Source of the DNA: Pseudodesulfovibrio sp. JC047
GTDB lineage: Bacteria > Desulfobacterota > Desulfovibrionia > Desulfovibrionales > Desulfovibrionaceae
DNA length: 64,000 nucleotides
Direction of reading: 5' to 3'
Assembly (NCBI RefSeq): GCF_010468615.1
Contig: NZ_WUEH01000023.1
Location: 1 to 64,000 of the forward strand
The position numbers were made by a program, and so were the translations under genes. Of the stretch, positions 48,155 through 60,187 are shown piece after piece. Position 1 is the stretch's first letter; each line of letters begins with the position of its first letter. The notes beneath the pieces are model-generated. The model had not been told where the DNA came from. It saw only the letters and a program-made list of their open reading frames with translations, and did not search any database.

Positions 48155-51100
48155 TCAATCCTGAAAAAGACGCTTGAGGACCGATTCTATTTCGATGAAG
48201 TCGATGGGTTTGGCGATGTAATCTGTCATGCCGCTGTTGAGAAACATTTCGCGGTCTCCAAGCATGGCGTGGGCGGTCATGGCAATGATGGGGATATAGG
48301 GGTTCAGGGCGGAATCGGGGGAGGCATTTCGGATAATTTCCGTGGCCTGCACACCATCCATATCGGGCATTTGGATGTCCATGAACACGGCGTCAAATGA
48401 ACGCTCTCTGAGTTTGTCCAGGGCCTCTTGTCCATTGGAGGCCGTCTCTGACATGTGGCCAAGCTTGCCGAGCATCTGCGTTGCCATGTGCCGATTGATC
48501 CGGTTGTCTTCCACCACAAGAAAGGAAAGCCCTTCCTTGAGGGATTTGGTTGCCTGGCGGTGTGGGGTTTTGGAAGTGAGGGCAAATGGTTCGAAAAGCA
48601 TGTCGAGGGTCAGGTGAATGGTTGTTCCCTTGGTGTGCGTACTGTCGATGGCCAATTGGCCGTGGAGGAGATGGACAAGCCGTTTGACGATGCCGAGACC
48701 GAGACCTGTTCCTTGATGTTGACGGATATATGAGCCATCGACCTGGGTGAACGGTTCAAATATGCTGTCGAGCATGTTGTTCGGAATGCCGATGCCGGTA
48801 TCCTTGACGGAGAAGAGCAGACGAACCGTGCCGGCTTGCGTGTCTTTTTCAAGACAGCGAACGGTGATAGCGACTTTTCCCTTAGGGGTAAATTTAATCC
48901 CGTTTCCGATGAGATTGAAAAGAATCTGTTTGAGTCTGGTTTTCCCTCCGATGACCAAAGGCGGGACATTTTTGTTGATGTGAACTGTCAGGTCCAGTCC
49001 CTTGTCAGAGGCCTGCGGTTTGAATGGCGACACAACATCCTGAATCAGTCCCTTGAGAGAAAAGGGTTCAGTGAGTATTTCCAGTTTTCCGGCTTCGATT
49101 TTTGAAAAATCCAAAATATCGTTGATGATGGAAAGCAGACTTTTCCCTGAAGCAATTGCCGTTTCGATGTAATCGGTCTGCTCGTCGGTAAGGCTGGTCC
49201 GCTGGGCCAGTTGCAACATGCCGAGTACCCCATTCAGAGGCGTTCTGATTTCATGACTCATATTGGCCAGAAATTCACTTTTGGACTGGTTTGCCGCTTC
49301 TGCCTGTTCTTTGGTCAGCCGAAGATCCTGTTCAAATCCCTTGCGTTCAATGGCTAGGGCGATCTGTTCGGAAACCGAGGTCAGCATGTCCACATCGCGG
49401 CGAGAGAACTGGTACGGATTCGTGTATGATTGGACAGCCATCACACCGACAACCTCCCCTTTGATTTTAAGGGGAGCACCGAGCCATGCCTGAGCCTGGC
49501 TGCCAATCATGGCCTCTTCGTTGATGCCTTTTTCGCGAAAATAGTCTGAACGGGCCACATGAAACGCGTCACAGGTCGTTCTGTTGTGTTCGGACGGGCC
49601 TTTGGTGCTGATGAGCATGGGCTTGCCGCTTTTGATGATTTCGACACTCAGGCTGGTTTTGTGGTGCGTGTGGATGTTGAATACTTTACCCATGAAATCG
49701 TCTTTTTCATCGGCATAGTACGTGAATTTCAGGTGCTTGCGTTGCGCATCCAGCAAGCCGATGAAAAAATTTCTGGCCGCGATGTGCCCGCTGAGAATGG
49801 CGTGGATGCGGTGATACAGTTCGTCGAGATCAGAGGTGGTGCTCACCGTGTTGGAAATGCGATAGAGAAGGTGTGTCACGGCTTCGGTATAGCGTCGTTT
49901 GGTGATGTCCACCACGGTCCAACTGATTCCCTGGTCGAGGTTGTCCCTGTCTACTGCCTTGAAGAATATTGTGGCCCGCAACATGATGTCGTCCGGGCGA
50001 ACGAATTGATGTTCGGCCAGGTACTCCCCCTCTTCGATCAAGGCTATTTGCACGCGTCGTCGGAAACTTTCGTAATGTCGCCTGGATCGAAAGAGGTGTG
50101 AGCCGTCCGTGTGCAACAGGTCGTTTCGTTGAACGCCAAAGATATCTTCCGCCCGTTCATTGATTCGTTGGATGGTTCCGTGGCGAAACATGCCCATGCC
50201 GACCAAGGAGTTTTGCTGGATGACCTGCATTTCTCCCAAGGCAAGTTTGAGTCTGTTTTCCGATTGTTTCAAATCGGTGATATCAATCATGGAGGCAATG
50301 GATTGGGAACCTTCACCCAACATGTCGATCTGAATATGGATGTAGCGAATGGCTCCTGCCGTGTTGACGAATCGGAATTCATAAGACGTGGGAGTCGTAT
50401 GGGTGGCGACTCGGCGTGTGGCATGGTGTGTCAGAACCAATACCTGATCTTCCGGGGCCACAAAATCGATGAGCGACATTTTTCCTTCAATTTCATCAAG
50501 TTTCCTGCCAGAAAGTGTAGCAAACTGCTTGTTTGCCTTGGAGATAATCGTATTTTCCTCCACGATGACTGTGGCGGTTCCGGTGGCCTCGAAGACCTGT
50601 CGATATCGTTGGTCGCTTTTTTCCTTGGCTTTTTTTGTCTGTAACTGGCGAGTAATGTCTGTGGTCACTCCGACCAACCCAGCGGGGGTATCATTCTGAT
50701 CATGAAACAGGGCCTTGCGCATCAGAATATGCCGCTTTTCTCCTTTGATGAGCAGGGTTTTTTCGTATTCCTGAAACGGCCCATGGGTAAAAACCTTTTG
50801 ATCTCTTTCTGTAAAAAATGCGGCTTCGTTTTCAGGCTGAATGTCTTCGATCCGTTTGCCGATAAGGGTCTCTCTTGGCAGTCCTATATAGTCGATGAAC
50901 GCCTGATTACAGCCGATATACCGACCTTGAAGATCTTTGTAGAAAATCTGATTCGGCACAGCGTCAATAATGGCTTGCAAGGATGGTTGCCCAGGAGAAA
51001 AGGCCGTGTCCACTTCTGATGGTGTCGAAGAGACCGGGACAGTGAAAAATAGCGAAAGGATTCGGTCGAGTTCGTCCGGCATGGTGTGGTCCTTGACCAC

Positions 51101-51403
51101 ATAGTCGTATGCCCCGTGCCGAATGGCGGCGACGATGTCCCGAGGCGTGCTGCTTTGGGACAACACGATAACCGGCGGCAATGGTGCGGAGCAGGCCAGA
51201 AAATCAAGGGCTTCCAGCGCGGACATGCCCGGCAGATCCGCGTCGAGAAGCACAATATCCGGGTGGGTATCGGCAAGAATTTTTTGCGCGAAACAGATGT
51301 TTGACGTTGTCGCGAGCGTGTAGCCAGATGCGTCGAGACGATTGACCAGTGACGCCCTATCGGCAGGGAAGGCGTCGATGATGAGTATGCTGGGCAAGTT
51401 CAC
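48155..51403 (-). CDS. Hybrid histidine kinase with N-terminal receiver, PAS and GAF domains
   Basis: The 1082-residue cytoplasmic protein starts with a receiver (about 1-125, [10 protein letters not shown]). At least three PAS modules and a GAF domain (about 575-700, including [21 protein letters not shown]) follow. The H-box [16 protein letters not shown] has His717. The HATPase contains [11 protein letters not shown] and GTGLGLGIV, and a C-terminal receiver has [12 protein letters not shown] 51403 after AAAGGA is preferred because it begins at the receiver; the open frame to 51553 has no ribosome site. The signal is unknown. Confidence 0.9.
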   Translation of the reverse strand: MNLPSILIIDAFPADRASLVNRLDASGYTLATTSNICFAQKILADTHPDIVLLDADLPGMSALEALDFLACSAPLPPVIVLSQSSTPRDIVAAIRHGAYDYVVKDHTMPDELDRILSLFFTVPVSSTPSEVDTAFSPGQPSLQAIIDAVPNQIFYKDLQGRYIGCNQAFIDYIGLPRETLIGKRIEDIQPENEAAFFTERDQKVFTHGPFQEYEKTLLIKGEKRHILMRKALFHDQNDTPAGLVGVTTDITRQLQTKKAKEKSDQRYRQVFEATGTATVIVEENTIISKANKQFATLSGRKLDEIEGKMSLIDFVAPEDQVLVLTHHATRRVATHTTPTSYEFRFVNTAGAIRYIHIQIDMLGEGSQSIASMIDITDLKQSENRLKLALGEMQVIQQNSLVGMGMFRHGTIQRINERAEDIFGVQRNDLLHTDGSHLFRSRRHYESFRRRVQIALIEEGEYLAEHQFVRPDDIMLRATIFFKAVDRDNLDQGISWTVVDITKRRYTEAVTHLLYRISNTVSTTSDLDELYHRIHAILSGHIAARNFFIGLLDAQRKHLKFTYYADEKDDFMGKVFNIHTHHKTSLSVEIIKSGKPMLISTKGPSEHNRTTCDAFHVARSDYFREKGINEEAMIGSQAQAWLGAPLKIKGEVVGVMAVQSYTNPYQFSRRDVDMLTSVSEQIALAIERKGFEQDLRLTKEQAEAANQSKSEFLANMSHEIRTPLNGVLGMLQLAQRTSLTDEQTDYIETAIASGKSLLSIINDILDFSKIEAGKLEILTEPFSLKGLIQDVVSPFKPQASDKGLDLTVHINKNVPPLVIGGKTRLKQILFNLIGNGIKFTPKGKVAITVRCLEKDTQAGTVRLLFSVKDTGIGIPNNMLDSIFEPFTQVDGSYIRQHQGTGLGLGIVKRLVHLLHGQLAIDSTHTKGTTIHLTLDMLFEPFALTSKTPHRQATKSLKEGLSFLVVEDNRINRHMATQMLGKLGHMSETASNGQEALDKLRERSFDAVFMDIQMPDMDGVQATEIIRNASPDSALNPYIPIIAMTAHAMLGDREMFLNSGMTDYIAKPIDFIEIESVLKRLFQD

Positions 51404-51536
51404 ACGGCGGTCCTTTGGCTGAGTATGGAAAGGCCAAAAGAGGTACCACGCCTCTCGTCGCTCTGTCCATGGTCCCTTGTGCCGAAGCCGGGAACACGCT
51501 ACCATATGAAAATCCAAAAGTTTCAGGAGAAAATTG

Positions 51537-52304
51537 ATGCACCGTATTTTCATGATGATCGTTTGTCTTGTAACCCTGCTGGTTGTTCCGGTCAGGGCTT
51601 CGGAGAGTGTATTGTTTGTGGCTGACCGGGATTTTGCCCCCTATTCGATGATGGTCGAAGGCCATCCCGCCGGTATTGATGTGGATGTGTTGACAGAAAT
51701 CGCCCGTCGGGCGGACGTCCCGATCAAGATAGAATGCAAACCGTGGGAAACGGTCGTGTCCATGATCAAAAGCGGCGAGTGTGTTGGTGCGACCTCCTTG
51801 TTCAAAAATCCTGAACGCGAGCAGTTTGCCATTTTCATGGATGCGGCACCTGTTCATGTGAGTGATTATGTCATCTTCACCAAGGTGGGGACCAAATTCT
51901 CCTTTCGGACCTATGACGACCTGCGCGGCAAGATTCTCGGCAAGGTCGCCGGAGTTTCCTTGGGAGAGGAATTTGCTGCGGCTCGGGCTGATGGTCGTGT
52001 TGAAGTCAGGGAATATCCCGATATCGTCGCGTCCGTGCGAGGGCTTCTCGAAGGAGAAATCGATGGGTTCATCGGGAATATGGATGTCACCTACGCACTG
52101 TTGAAACCCATGGGGATGACCAGTTCCATCGTGTATCTGCCCAAAAAGATTATCGAGGACAAACCGTCGTATCTGGTCCTTTCCCGGGCTTCGGAGCTTG
52201 AAGACAAGGACGCTCTTATCAATACCTTTGAACACGTTTTGGCGCAGATGCGGGAAGATGGAACCTATAACGCGATTGCCAAACGGTATCTTTTCCGATT
52301 TTAA
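51537..52304 (+). CDS. Periplasmic solute-binding protein (SBP_bac_3)
   Basis: The 255-residue protein has a signal peptide (about 1-21, ending VRA) and the family 3 fold: [30 protein letters not shown] and, near the hinge, [16 protein letters not shown]. No ABC permease or ATPase gene is adjacent. It lies divergent from one giant kinase and convergent with the other, so a role as a sensory accessory protein is more likely than transport. ATG 51537 follows CAGGAGA. Confidence 0.85.
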   Translation: MHRIFMMIVCLVTLLVVPVRASESVLFVADRDFAPYSMMVEGHPAGIDVDVLTEIARRADVPIKIECKPWETVVSMIKSGECVGATSLFKNPEREQFAIFMDAAPVHVSDYVIFTKVGTKFSFRTYDDLRGKILGKVAGVSLGEEFAAARADGRVEVREYPDIVASVRGLLEGEIDGFIGNMDVTYALLKPMGMTSSIVYLPKKIIEDKPSYLVLSRASELEDKDALINTFEHVLAQMREDGTYNAIAKRYLFRF

Positions 52305-52325
52305 ATGTATCGGTCTAACAACGAA

Positions 52326-55300
52326 CTACAAATGGGTGTCCATGATCTGAACGAGCAAGGTCATCTCTTTCTGGAAGGCGATCAGTTGCTCCGGCGTGTT
52401 CGTTTTTTCCCGACAGGCCGTCTCAAGGCTGGCCGCAGCCTGTGCCGCTGCGTCCGCACCGATGGACATGCATATTGACTTGATGGTGTGCGCCAGGGCG
52501 TGGGCATTGCTCGGGTCCTGTGCATCCAATGTCTGCTTCAATTCTTCCGTTCTGGTGTTCAATTCGGTCCGCGCGGCAAACAGGAAATCCTCAAATGTGG
52601 CCTTGTCCACACCGAGATAGTCCATTGCTGCGTCTGGCGTCCACGTTTCGCCCGGAGTATTTGGCCGGGGACTGATCGTTTTTTCAATTTTTTCGGTTTT
52701 TTGGGGCGGAACAGGCGGAGCCGTTCCGATCAGTCTATTAATGATGGTTGCAAGTTCAAGAAAATCAACGGGTTTTGAAATGTAATCGTTCATGCCCGCG
52801 TCCAGGCTCTTGTCTCTGAATTCCTTGAGAGCGTGTGCCGTGACGCCGATGATGGGGATGTCGGGATTTGGAATGGGACCACCGGGCACAGCGGACCGAA
52901 TGGTCTTTGTCGTTGAAATACCATCGAGTACGGGCATTTCGATGTCCATCAGAATCAGGTCGAACGGCTCCCGTTTGAGCAGATCGAGAACCGCCAGTCC
53001 GGTCCCGGCGACTTGATATGAATACCCGAGATCTTCCAATTTGAGCGTGGTGACCATGACGTTGACGTCATTGTCTTCTGCCACCAGTATTCGAATGGGG
53101 CGTTGTGGTGCTTCTGGCACTGAACGCTTGTTGACTGGGGGAATTGAACAGGACTCGCCTTGTTCGAACCAGACCGTGAAAGAAAAGATACTGCCTTGCC
53201 CCACAGTCGATTGAACGTGAATTTCTCCGCCCATGAGCGAAATGAGCCGGTTGCAGATGGCCAACCCCAGCCCGGTGCCGCCAAAGGCTCTGGTGGTCTG
53301 TGAAAAACTCTGAAAAACCGAATCCATGAATTCCTGGGGAATGCCGATGCCGGTGTCTTCCACTTCAAAGGCGATACCTTCCGTCAGGTCCGGGCTGTCT
53401 TGTGCCGGGGGCGTTTTGGCAGGCAGTACCCGAATGGTGATAGCGCCTCGATGGGTAAACTTGATGGCGTTGCCGACCAGGTTAACCAGCACCTGCCTGA
53501 GCGACAACGGATCGCCTTTGACGCAGGTACGAACGGATTCGTCCACTTGAAGAATGAGGTCCAGCCCTTTTTGCCGGGCCTGAATTTCCAGCCCCTTGAT
53601 GGTGGTGCGCACGTGGAAAATGAGATCAAAATCCACATGATCAAGTTCCAGTTTCTGCGCTTCAATTTTCGACAGATCCAGAATATCGTTGATGATGGAC
53701 AGCAGATGCTGAGCCGAATCCTGAACCGTTTTGAGATAATCTCGTTGTTCCTCGTTCAGGTCGGTCTGGAGTGTAATGTCTGTCATGCCCACGATGGCAT
53801 TCATGGGCGTTCGTATCTCATGGCTCATGGCCGCAAGGAATTCCGATTTGGCCCGGTTTGCGGCCTCAGCATCTTCACGGGCGCGCATGAGATCTTCTCG
53901 TGTGCTTCTATTCAGGGTGATGTCATCCCATGCCCAGATGATCCCCTTGTCCAATTGGTGCGGATCAACGGCCTTGGCATACATGCGGCACCATACCGGC
54001 ACTCCCGACTTGTTGATAAAGGCCCGTTCGGTATTGAAAACGCCGTTGTGGTGCAGGGCCTCCTTTGCCTGAACCAAAAATGCGTCCTTTTCTTCCTGAT
54101 TTTCGAACAGACAAACGAGATCCATCGTCAGGATTTCACCCTGAGTGTACCCGAATATTTCCGCTCCCCGTTGGTTGATGGCCGCAAGAGCCTCTTTGCT
54201 GGACATGGATATGCCGACAAGAGAATTCTCAAAAATCGCTTCGAATTTGAACAGAGACTGCCGGATGCTATTTTCCGATTCTTTGCGGATTGAAATATCC
54301 CGAACATTGGCCAAAATGGCATCTTGATCCCGGAAAAGGATATGATTGAGTGAGACTTCCACATCAAATTCGTGCTCATCACTGATCCGTTTTGCCCGCC
54401 ATTCGAAGTTTTGCGGCTGACCACTCAGGGCATTTTTCCAGATGGAAGAGAGTCGATAAATAGGATTGTCTCGGCTCGACATGTCCCTGGCAATGGAGAT
54501 ATTTTGAGGGTCTTGGCCCTTGAATCCGTACATTTCCAGTGTCCGGTTATTGGCCTCGATGATTCGTCCGCCCTTGTCATGGATAAAAATGGCATCCTGA
54601 GCGGAATCGAAGACCGTTCGTAGAGCCTTTTCCGAATTCATCATGGTGGTGGTCCTTTGCCGGACACGTTCTTCGAGTGAACGCTGAATCTGGCGCAAAT
54701 CCTTTTCTGCTCGTCTGCGCCTGCTGATATTTACGATGAGGAGAAGGATGATGACGCTCTGGGCAATCGCCAGTCCGCTGCCGAGCCAAATGAAGTCGGC
54801 GTGGGCCGAGTAAAAAGAAGACGGTCGGTTGATGACATCACTTCCATCAGGCAATTCTTCCAGATTCACCCCGAATCGTTTCATCTGCGTGTAGTCGAAC
54901 ATGGGATTGTACGCCGTATGATGGAGCACGGGAATGTTTTGTGGATTGCGTCCGGCGAGGACATGCAGGGCCATCTGCGCCATGGCCTGTCCTTGGTCAT
55001 AGCCTCTGGTGAGCAGGCCACCGACAATGCCGTGTCCAAGGTCAAAATCAAACAGGCCATAGACGGGAACATTAGATTTTTCTGACAGGATTTCAGTGGT
55101 CTCGGACAGATCATAAAATTGTCCGTCCCGATCTCGGTTAAAAATCCCCTGAAGGATAAGCCCATTTCGGGGCATGGATTGGACGTTGGCCAGAATTTCA
55201 GAAAAATTTTGATTTTCGGCGTAGGTTATTTTGATATGTGGCGAAAATGTTTTCAGTTGGCTTTTGATGGCCTGGGTGATGGATCGACCCGAAGGGGTAT

Positions 55301-55841
55301 CGTCGTTGATGATGTAAATGGACTTGGTGTGTGGGTGCAGCTTGAGCGCCCACCAGAGGGTGTCTTTGGCGTTGATGGATTCCGAAACGCCTGTGAAGGA
55401 GGGAAAATCAAGCATGGATTCAGCAGAAAACGAATTGACTCCACAAAAAACCACTGGGATATCAGGGAATAAAATTTCATGATATTTTTTTAGAAAAAGA
55501 AAGGCGTTATCATCTGTCGCAAAAATGAGATCCAGATCAATATCCTGATATTTGTGCCTGAAAACTTCCAGGAGTTGCTGTGCATAATGAGTATTGAATT
55601 CCACCCGTTTGGTGTCCATATTTTCAATATGCAGTAGCATCCCGGTTTCACGAGGGCGAAGCACATCGGTCAGTCCACGCAGGATATCTTCACTCCACTG
55701 GAAATTATGATGATACGAGTTGAGCAAAAGAATTTGCTTTTTACTGCCGGACCATGCCGGAGAAGAAAGCACCACGCACAGCGTGACAAGGGCTGCGAGC
55801 AGCACAAGGCGAGTTGAATGAAAATGGAGACGACGTGACAT
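52326..55841 (-). CDS. Hybrid histidine kinase with ABC-substrate-binding-like periplasmic domain and Hpt
   Basis: The 1171-residue protein has a signal sequence (1-31), then a periplasmic domain like ABC substrate-binding proteins of the PF04392 type (about 35-330, [21 protein letters not shown]), and a membrane helix (about 350-370). Two PAS domains are followed by an H-box [15 protein letters not shown] with His674. HATPase motifs are NLVGNAIKF and GTGLGLAI. The receiver has [13 protein letters not shown], and a C-terminal Hpt has the phosphorelay His in [12 protein letters not shown]. It is a complete phosphorelay in one chain. Confidence 0.9.
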   Translation of the reverse strand: MSRRLHFHSTRLVLLAALVTLCVVLSSPAWSGSKKQILLLNSYHHNFQWSEDILRGLTDVLRPRETGMLLHIENMDTKRVEFNTHYAQQLLEVFRHKYQDIDLDLIFATDDNAFLFLKKYHEILFPDIPVVFCGVNSFSAESMLDFPSFTGVSESINAKDTLWWALKLHPHTKSIYIINDDTPSGRSITQAIKSQLKTFSPHIKITYAENQNFSEILANVQSMPRNGLILQGIFNRDRDGQFYDLSETTEILSEKSNVPVYGLFDFDLGHGIVGGLLTRGYDQGQAMAQMALHVLAGRNPQNIPVLHHTAYNPMFDYTQMKRFGVNLEELPDGSDVINRPSSFYSAHADFIWLGSGLAIAQSVIILLLIVNISRRRRAEKDLRQIQRSLEERVRQRTTTMMNSEKALRTVFDSAQDAIFIHDKGGRIIEANNRTLEMYGFKGQDPQNISIARDMSSRDNPIYRLSSIWKNALSGQPQNFEWRAKRISDEHEFDVEVSLNHILFRDQDAILANVRDISIRKESENSIRQSLFKFEAIFENSLVGISMSSKEALAAINQRGAEIFGYTQGEILTMDLVCLFENQEEKDAFLVQAKEALHHNGVFNTERAFINKSGVPVWCRMYAKAVDPHQLDKGIIWAWDDITLNRSTREDLMRAREDAEAANRAKSEFLAAMSHEIRTPMNAIVGMTDITLQTDLNEEQRDYLKTVQDSAQHLLSIINDILDLSKIEAQKLELDHVDFDLIFHVRTTIKGLEIQARQKGLDLILQVDESVRTCVKGDPLSLRQVLVNLVGNAIKFTHRGAITIRVLPAKTPPAQDSPDLTEGIAFEVEDTGIGIPQEFMDSVFQSFSQTTRAFGGTGLGLAICNRLISLMGGEIHVQSTVGQGSIFSFTVWFEQGESCSIPPVNKRSVPEAPQRPIRILVAEDNDVNVMVTTLKLEDLGYSYQVAGTGLAVLDLLKREPFDLILMDIEMPVLDGISTTKTIRSAVPGGPIPNPDIPIIGVTAHALKEFRDKSLDAGMNDYISKPVDFLELATIINRLIGTAPPVPPQKTEKIEKTISPRPNTPGETWTPDAAMDYLGVDKATFEDFLFAARTELNTRTEELKQTLDAQDPSNAHALAHTIKSICMSIGADAAAQAAASLETACREKTNTPEQLIAFQKEMTLLVQIMDTHL

Positions 55842-56219
55842 GATCTTCCCGGGGTTGGCTTTTCGGACTCACTGAATACCAAAAGGGTGAGAATTAATAA
55901 AGTGAAACACAAATTTTGGAGGAAGTCTCCATGTGCTGGGCCGGTGTTGCTCCTTTTTTTCAGGATAAATCGAACCGAAAAGGGCATATCTTTTTCTGAC
56001 AAAATAATACGCAACAGAATGCAGGACATGGTATGGAGGATGATGGTTGGCGAAGCCTTCTTTATATATGTCGTGTCCAATCTGAAGACAGGACCGTCCA
56101 TTTTGGTGTCATATGTCGTTTTTTTGTCCCGTTTTTGACTCAAGTCATACTTTTGTCATCAGGTTTCGCATACATCTAGAATCTCCAAACGGAAATTCAT
56201 CACAACAAGGAGTGAAATC
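55842..56219. other. Intergenic region upstream of hcp
   Basis: The 378-base gap separates the divergent giant kinase from hcp. Besides the HcpR-like box and promoter near its right end I see no gene. Confidence 0.5.
56134..56149 (+). promoter_or_regulatory. HcpR-like operator of hcp
   Basis: TTTGACTCAAGTCATA matches the HcpR/Fnr-type motif known for Desulfovibrio hcp genes (TTGAC-N4-GTCAA) with one mismatch in the last half-site base. A promoter-like pair TTGTCA (56153-56158) and TAGAAT (56177-56182), 18 bases apart, puts the box around -47, suited to activation. Confidence 0.75.
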
Positions 56220-57827
56220 ATGTTTTGTTATCAGTGCGAACAAACTGCCAAGGGTGGATGTACCAGAATCGGCGTGTGTGGCAAGACCGACAATACGGCA
56301 TCCCTTCAGGACCTCTTGATGTATCTGACCAAAGGCCTTTCGCAGGTCGCTGTCGCTGCTCGCGAAGCCGGTATTGAAGACGCGGCTGTGAACCGCTTTA
56401 CGGTGGAAGCTGTTTTTTCCACCCTGACCAATGTCAACTTTGACGACGAACGGTTTGTGAAACTTATCAATCAGTGTGTTTCCCTCCGTGAAGCATTGAA
56501 AACCAAGGTTCCGGGCGTTGTTTTTGACGGTCCTGCGGTGTTCACTCCTGCCGTTGATATTGCCGGCATGGTTGCGCAGGGCAAGGAACATGGGGTGGAA
56601 AAAGACCCTGAACCCAATGCGGACCTCAAGTCCCTCAAACAAACCTTGATCTATGGTTTGAAAGGTGTCGCGGCCTATGCGGATCACGCGGCTATCCTTG
56701 GTCATGAAGACAATGCCTTGTACGCAAGAATTCAGGAACTGCTGGTCGTCACCCTGTCCACGGACCTGACTCTGGAAGAATGTGTTGAAGCCGCTCTTGA
56801 TTGTGGTCGAATCAACATTCGCGCCATGGAAATTTTGGACGCTGCCAATACTTCGACCTATGGGCATCCCGAACCCACCGAAGTCAAACTCGGAGCCACC
56901 GCCGGCAAGGCTATTCTGGTTTCTGGTCATGATTTGAAAGATCTGGATACCCTGCTCAAACAAACCGAAGGCATGGGCATCAATATATACACCCACGGTG
57001 AAATGTTGCCCTGTCACGGGTACCCGGGATTGAAAAAGTATCCCCATTTCGCAGGCCACTACGGTACTGCCTGGCAGAATCAGAAAAAAGAATTCGCGGC
57101 CTTCCCCGGGTCCATCCTGATGACCACCAACTGCATTCAGGACCCCAAGAATTACATTGACGCCATTTTCACCACCGGCCTGGTCGGATGGCCTGGTGCC
57201 GTGCATGTTTCCAATGACGACTTCACTCCAGTGATTGAAAAAGCTTTGGCAATGCCCGGTTTCCCGGAAGATACGGACAAGGGCACCGTCATGGTCGGAT
57301 TTGCCCGCAATGCAGTGATGTCTGTGGCCGGAACCGTGATCGATGCGGTCAAGGCTGGTGACATTCGTCATTTCTTCCTGGTCGGTGGATGTGACGGAGC
57401 CAAGCCCGGTCGTAATTATTACACCGAGTTTGTTGAAAAAGCACCTGAGGATACCATTATCCTGACCCTGGCGTGTGGCAAGTTCCGTTTCTTCGACAAA
57501 CAGCTTGGCGATATCGGTGGCATCCCCCGTCTCCTCGATGTGGGGCAGTGCAACGACGCCTATTCCGCCGTAAAAATCGCCATGGCCCTGGCCGAGGCCT
57601 TTGACTGCGACGTCAATGACCTGCCGCTGTCCCTGGTCCTGTCCTGGTATGAACAGAAGGCCGTTGCCATCCTGCTGTCCCTGCTGGCCCTCGGGATCAA
57701 GAATATCAAACTCGGACCAACACTGCCGGCGTTCATTACTCCCAACGTTCTGAACTACCTTGTGGAAAATTATAACATCGCACCGATCGCCACTCCTGAC
57801 GAAGATCTGGCCGAATTGCTCGGTTAA
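56220..57827 (+). CDS. hcp: Hybrid cluster protein (hydroxylamine/NO reductase)
   Basis: The 535-residue cytoplasmic protein has the class I N-terminal [4Fe-4S] set: Cys3, Cys6, Cys14 and Cys20 (MFCYQCEQTAKGGCTRIGVC). Hybrid-cluster residues lie in the later segments HGEMLPCHGYPGL, TTNCIQDPK, ACGKFRF and GQCNDAYSA. Hcp reduces NO to N2O in nitrosative stress and can reduce hydroxylamine in vitro. AAGGAG precedes the ATG. The upstream box supports HcpR control and a strong terminator follows. Confidence 0.97.
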   Translation: MFCYQCEQTAKGGCTRIGVCGKTDNTASLQDLLMYLTKGLSQVAVAAREAGIEDAAVNRFTVEAVFSTLTNVNFDDERFVKLINQCVSLREALKTKVPGVVFDGPAVFTPAVDIAGMVAQGKEHGVEKDPEPNADLKSLKQTLIYGLKGVAAYADHAAILGHEDNALYARIQELLVVTLSTDLTLEECVEAALDCGRINIRAMEILDAANTSTYGHPEPTEVKLGATAGKAILVSGHDLKDLDTLLKQTEGMGINIYTHGEMLPCHGYPGLKKYPHFAGHYGTAWQNQKKEFAAFPGSILMTTNCIQDPKNYIDAIFTTGLVGWPGAVHVSNDDFTPVIEKALAMPGFPEDTDKGTVMVGFARNAVMSVAGTVIDAVKAGDIRHFFLVGGCDGAKPGRNYYTEFVEKAPEDTIILTLACGKFRFFDKQLGDIGGIPRLLDVGQCNDAYSAVKIAMALAEAFDCDVNDLPLSLVLSWYEQKAVAILLSLLALGIKNIKLGPTLPAFITPNVLNYLVENYNIAPIATPDEDLAELLG

Positions 57828-57849
57828 TCGAAATCGGGTGAAATTCCCT

Positions 57850-57890
57850 GAAACCGTCCTGCCAGTTGCGACTGGCAGGACGGTTTCTTT
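57850..57890 (+). terminator. Terminator after hcp
   Basis: A perfect 17-bp stem GAAACCGTCCTGCCAGT/ACTGGCAGGACGGTTTC closes the loop TGCG and is followed by TTT. Confidence 0.9.
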
Positions 57891-57970
57891 ATGGTATTCA
57901 TTTGGTGGATTCCTTGCTTTTTTGTATGGATTACGCAATATAGTTGCATATCATTACACGGGGAGCGCGC

Positions 57971-59209
57971 ATGTCTATCGAACGACTCGCCAGCCGCGAT
58001 CAGGCGGTGATGGCCATTCTCAAGACGAGTGAAGAGGTTAACCAGCTCAAGGATGTTGATACTATTCTTGATAAAATCTTGTATGAATCCAGACAATTGT
58101 CTGGTGCTGACGCCGGGTCGATTTTTCTTGTCGAGAACGACACTCTGATCTTCAGCTATGTGCAAAACGACACGCTGTTTTGCAAGGAAACCACCAACGC
58201 CGCCCTCTATCAGAATTTTGGCATTCCTATCAGTGAACAATCCATCGTGGGATATGTGGCCAAGACACGACAGAGTCTCGCCATTGACGATGCCTACGAA
58301 CTGGACCCCACGCTGCCTTTCAGTTTCAATAAATCCTTTGATGAAAAATCCGGGTATCGAACCACTTCCATGCTAACCATCCCCCTCATTGCGCAGGAAA
58401 GTCGTCTGGTGGGAGTCATGCAGTTGATCAACGCGAAAAACGAGATGGGCAAGATCGGGCCTTTTTCCGAAGAGGCCCGGACCTATATTCCCCTGTTTTG
58501 CAATAACGCATCCGTGGCCATTGAACGGGGCATCATGAACCGTGAACTGATTTTGCGCATGATGCAGATGGCCGAGCTGCGGGACCCGTCGGAAACAGGT
58601 CCTCACGTTCAACGGGTTGGGGCATATTCTGCGGAAATTTATGAAACATGGGCTTCAAGGCGAAACCACAGCCCCAAGGCAATCAAACATGTTCGGGATA
58701 ACATCCGTCTGGCCGCCATGCTCCATGACGTCGGCAAGGTCGGTATCTCTGATACGATTTTGAAAAAACCTGCCAAACTCACAGACGAAGAATTCGATGC
58801 CATGAAGTGGCACACCATCTTTGGGGCACGGTTGTTCAAGAACCAGACCTCGGAGCTGGATCGCATGTCCATGGAGATCGCGCTGTGTCATCATGAGAAA
58901 TGGGAAGGTCGTGGGTATCCGGGGGTTCCGAACGCTGATGTCTGGAATGATGAACTCATTTTGGGAGGAGAACCGAAAAAGAGGGAAATTATTCCTTTGG
59001 CGGCACGTATCTGTGCCGTGGCCGATGTCTATGACGCGTTGGCCTCGCCACGATCTTACAAGGACCCCTTTCCCGATGAAAAATGTCTGGGCATCCTGGA
59101 AAAAGATTCCGGGACCCATTTTGATCCTGAAATCGTGGAGATTTTTTTCGAAATATTCCCGGTCATCAAGGCCATTCGTGAAAAATGGACGGACAATGAA
59201 ACGGTGTAG
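57971..59209 (+). CDS. GAF-HD-GYP phosphodiesterase
   Basis: The 412-residue protein has an N-terminal GAF domain (about 15-180, LSGADAGSIFLVENDTLIFSYVQ and MLTIPLIAQESRLVGVMQLINAKNE). The HD-GYP domain starts near residue 190, with RDPSETGPHVQRVGAYS, MLHDVGKVGISDTIL and HHEKWEGRGYPGV. It is expected to hydrolyse c-di-GMP under GAF control. ATG 57971 follows GGGGAG. It is 3 bases before the HD-domain gene, so they share a transcript. Confidence 0.9.
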   Translation: MSIERLASRDQAVMAILKTSEEVNQLKDVDTILDKILYESRQLSGADAGSIFLVENDTLIFSYVQNDTLFCKETTNAALYQNFGIPISEQSIVGYVAKTRQSLAIDDAYELDPTLPFSFNKSFDEKSGYRTTSMLTIPLIAQESRLVGVMQLINAKNEMGKIGPFSEEARTYIPLFCNNASVAIERGIMNRELILRMMQMAELRDPSETGPHVQRVGAYSAEIYETWASRRNHSPKAIKHVRDNIRLAAMLHDVGKVGISDTILKKPAKLTDEEFDAMKWHTIFGARLFKNQTSELDRMSMEIALCHHEKWEGRGYPGVPNADVWNDELILGGEPKKREIIPLAARICAVADVYDALASPRSYKDPFPDEKCLGILEKDSGTHFDPEIVEIFFEIFPVIKAIREKWTDNETV

Positions 59210-59212
59210 CCC

Positions 59213-60124
59213 ATGACGCATCCAACACCGAAACTGTATGATTTTGTCGATCCGGCAGACGGAGAGTGTGTTCGCCGAGAAACCGAAGATATTTTTCGTG
59301 TTTTCTTTGCGGACTACGACGGCAGCATTTTCAAGAAAGCATTTGAAGATGTGGAGCAATTATTTTTTGGCCTCTATCCCGGATATCGTGCCAGCAACAC
59401 GAAATATCATGATTTTGAACACACCTGCGCTGTGGTGTTGGCCACAGCCAGACTCATCGGTGGAGCCTTGGTTGAAGGACATCAATTTGCTGAAAAGGCC
59501 TGTCTGAAAGGGCTGCTGGCCGCATTGTATCACGATGTCGGGCTGATCCAGACCGAGGACGATATGACCGGGACCGGCGCGAAATACACCATCGGACATG
59601 AAGAACGGTCCATCATGTTCATGCGAACCAACCTTGCCGGAGTCCTGTCACAGGCCGACATGGATGATATCGCCGATTGTATTCGATGCACCGTCCTTTC
59701 CATGTCCCCTGCCAGAATTTCCTTTTCTTCGGACAGTATGCGAACCATGGGATATTTTCTTGGCAGTGCCGACCTGCTCGCCCAGGTAGCGGATCGGTAT
59801 TATCTGGAAAAATTGGTCCTGTTGTTTGAAGAATTTCAGGAGGCCAAGATTCCCGGGTATGATTCTGCCATGGATCTGTTTTCGAAAACCAATACGTTTT
59901 ATGAATCGGTGGTCAGGGTACGATTGGACACGGAATTCAATCAGGTGGACCGATTCATGAGTTTATATTTTCGCAAATGGCGGGAAATCGACAGAGATCT
60001 CTACGCCGAGGCCATTGATCGGAACCTGACGTATCTGAAAAAAATTCTGGCTGGCGGCGTCAAGAATGTGGAAGAAGTGCTGGCACGGTTCAGGCGGGGC
60101 GACACACTGACCTATTCGATTTAG
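59213..60124 (+). CDS. HD-domain phosphohydrolase-like protein
   Basis: The 303-residue protein has HDFEHTCAVVLATARL and, after it, LLAALYHDVGLIQTEDD, an HD pair. TIGHEERSIMFMR contains a further metal-ligand His. The overall plan (N-terminal RETEDIFRVFFADYDG, then HD) resembles cyclic nucleotide phosphodiesterase-type HD proteins more than HD-GYP; no GYP is visible. Substrate unknown. It is coupled to the upstream HD-GYP gene. Confidence 0.78.
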   Translation: MTHPTPKLYDFVDPADGECVRRETEDIFRVFFADYDGSIFKKAFEDVEQLFFGLYPGYRASNTKYHDFEHTCAVVLATARLIGGALVEGHQFAEKACLKGLLAALYHDVGLIQTEDDMTGTGAKYTIGHEERSIMFMRTNLAGVLSQADMDDIADCIRCTVLSMSPARISFSSDSMRTMGYFLGSADLLAQVADRYYLEKLVLLFEEFQEAKIPGYDSAMDLFSKTNTFYESVVRVRLDTEFNQVDRFMSLYFRKWREIDRDLYAEAIDRNLTYLKKILAGGVKNVEEVLARFRRGDTLTYSI

Positions 60125-60187
60125 GCCATCTTGCAGGGATGATGAAATTCTCGTTGAATTTGATCTGGAATTCTGTACAGTCCGCCT

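Noticed and set aside
56145-57938. 597-residue reverse-strand open frame over hcp
   Set aside because: It mirrors hcp codon by codon and has no recognisable domain; it is a shadow.
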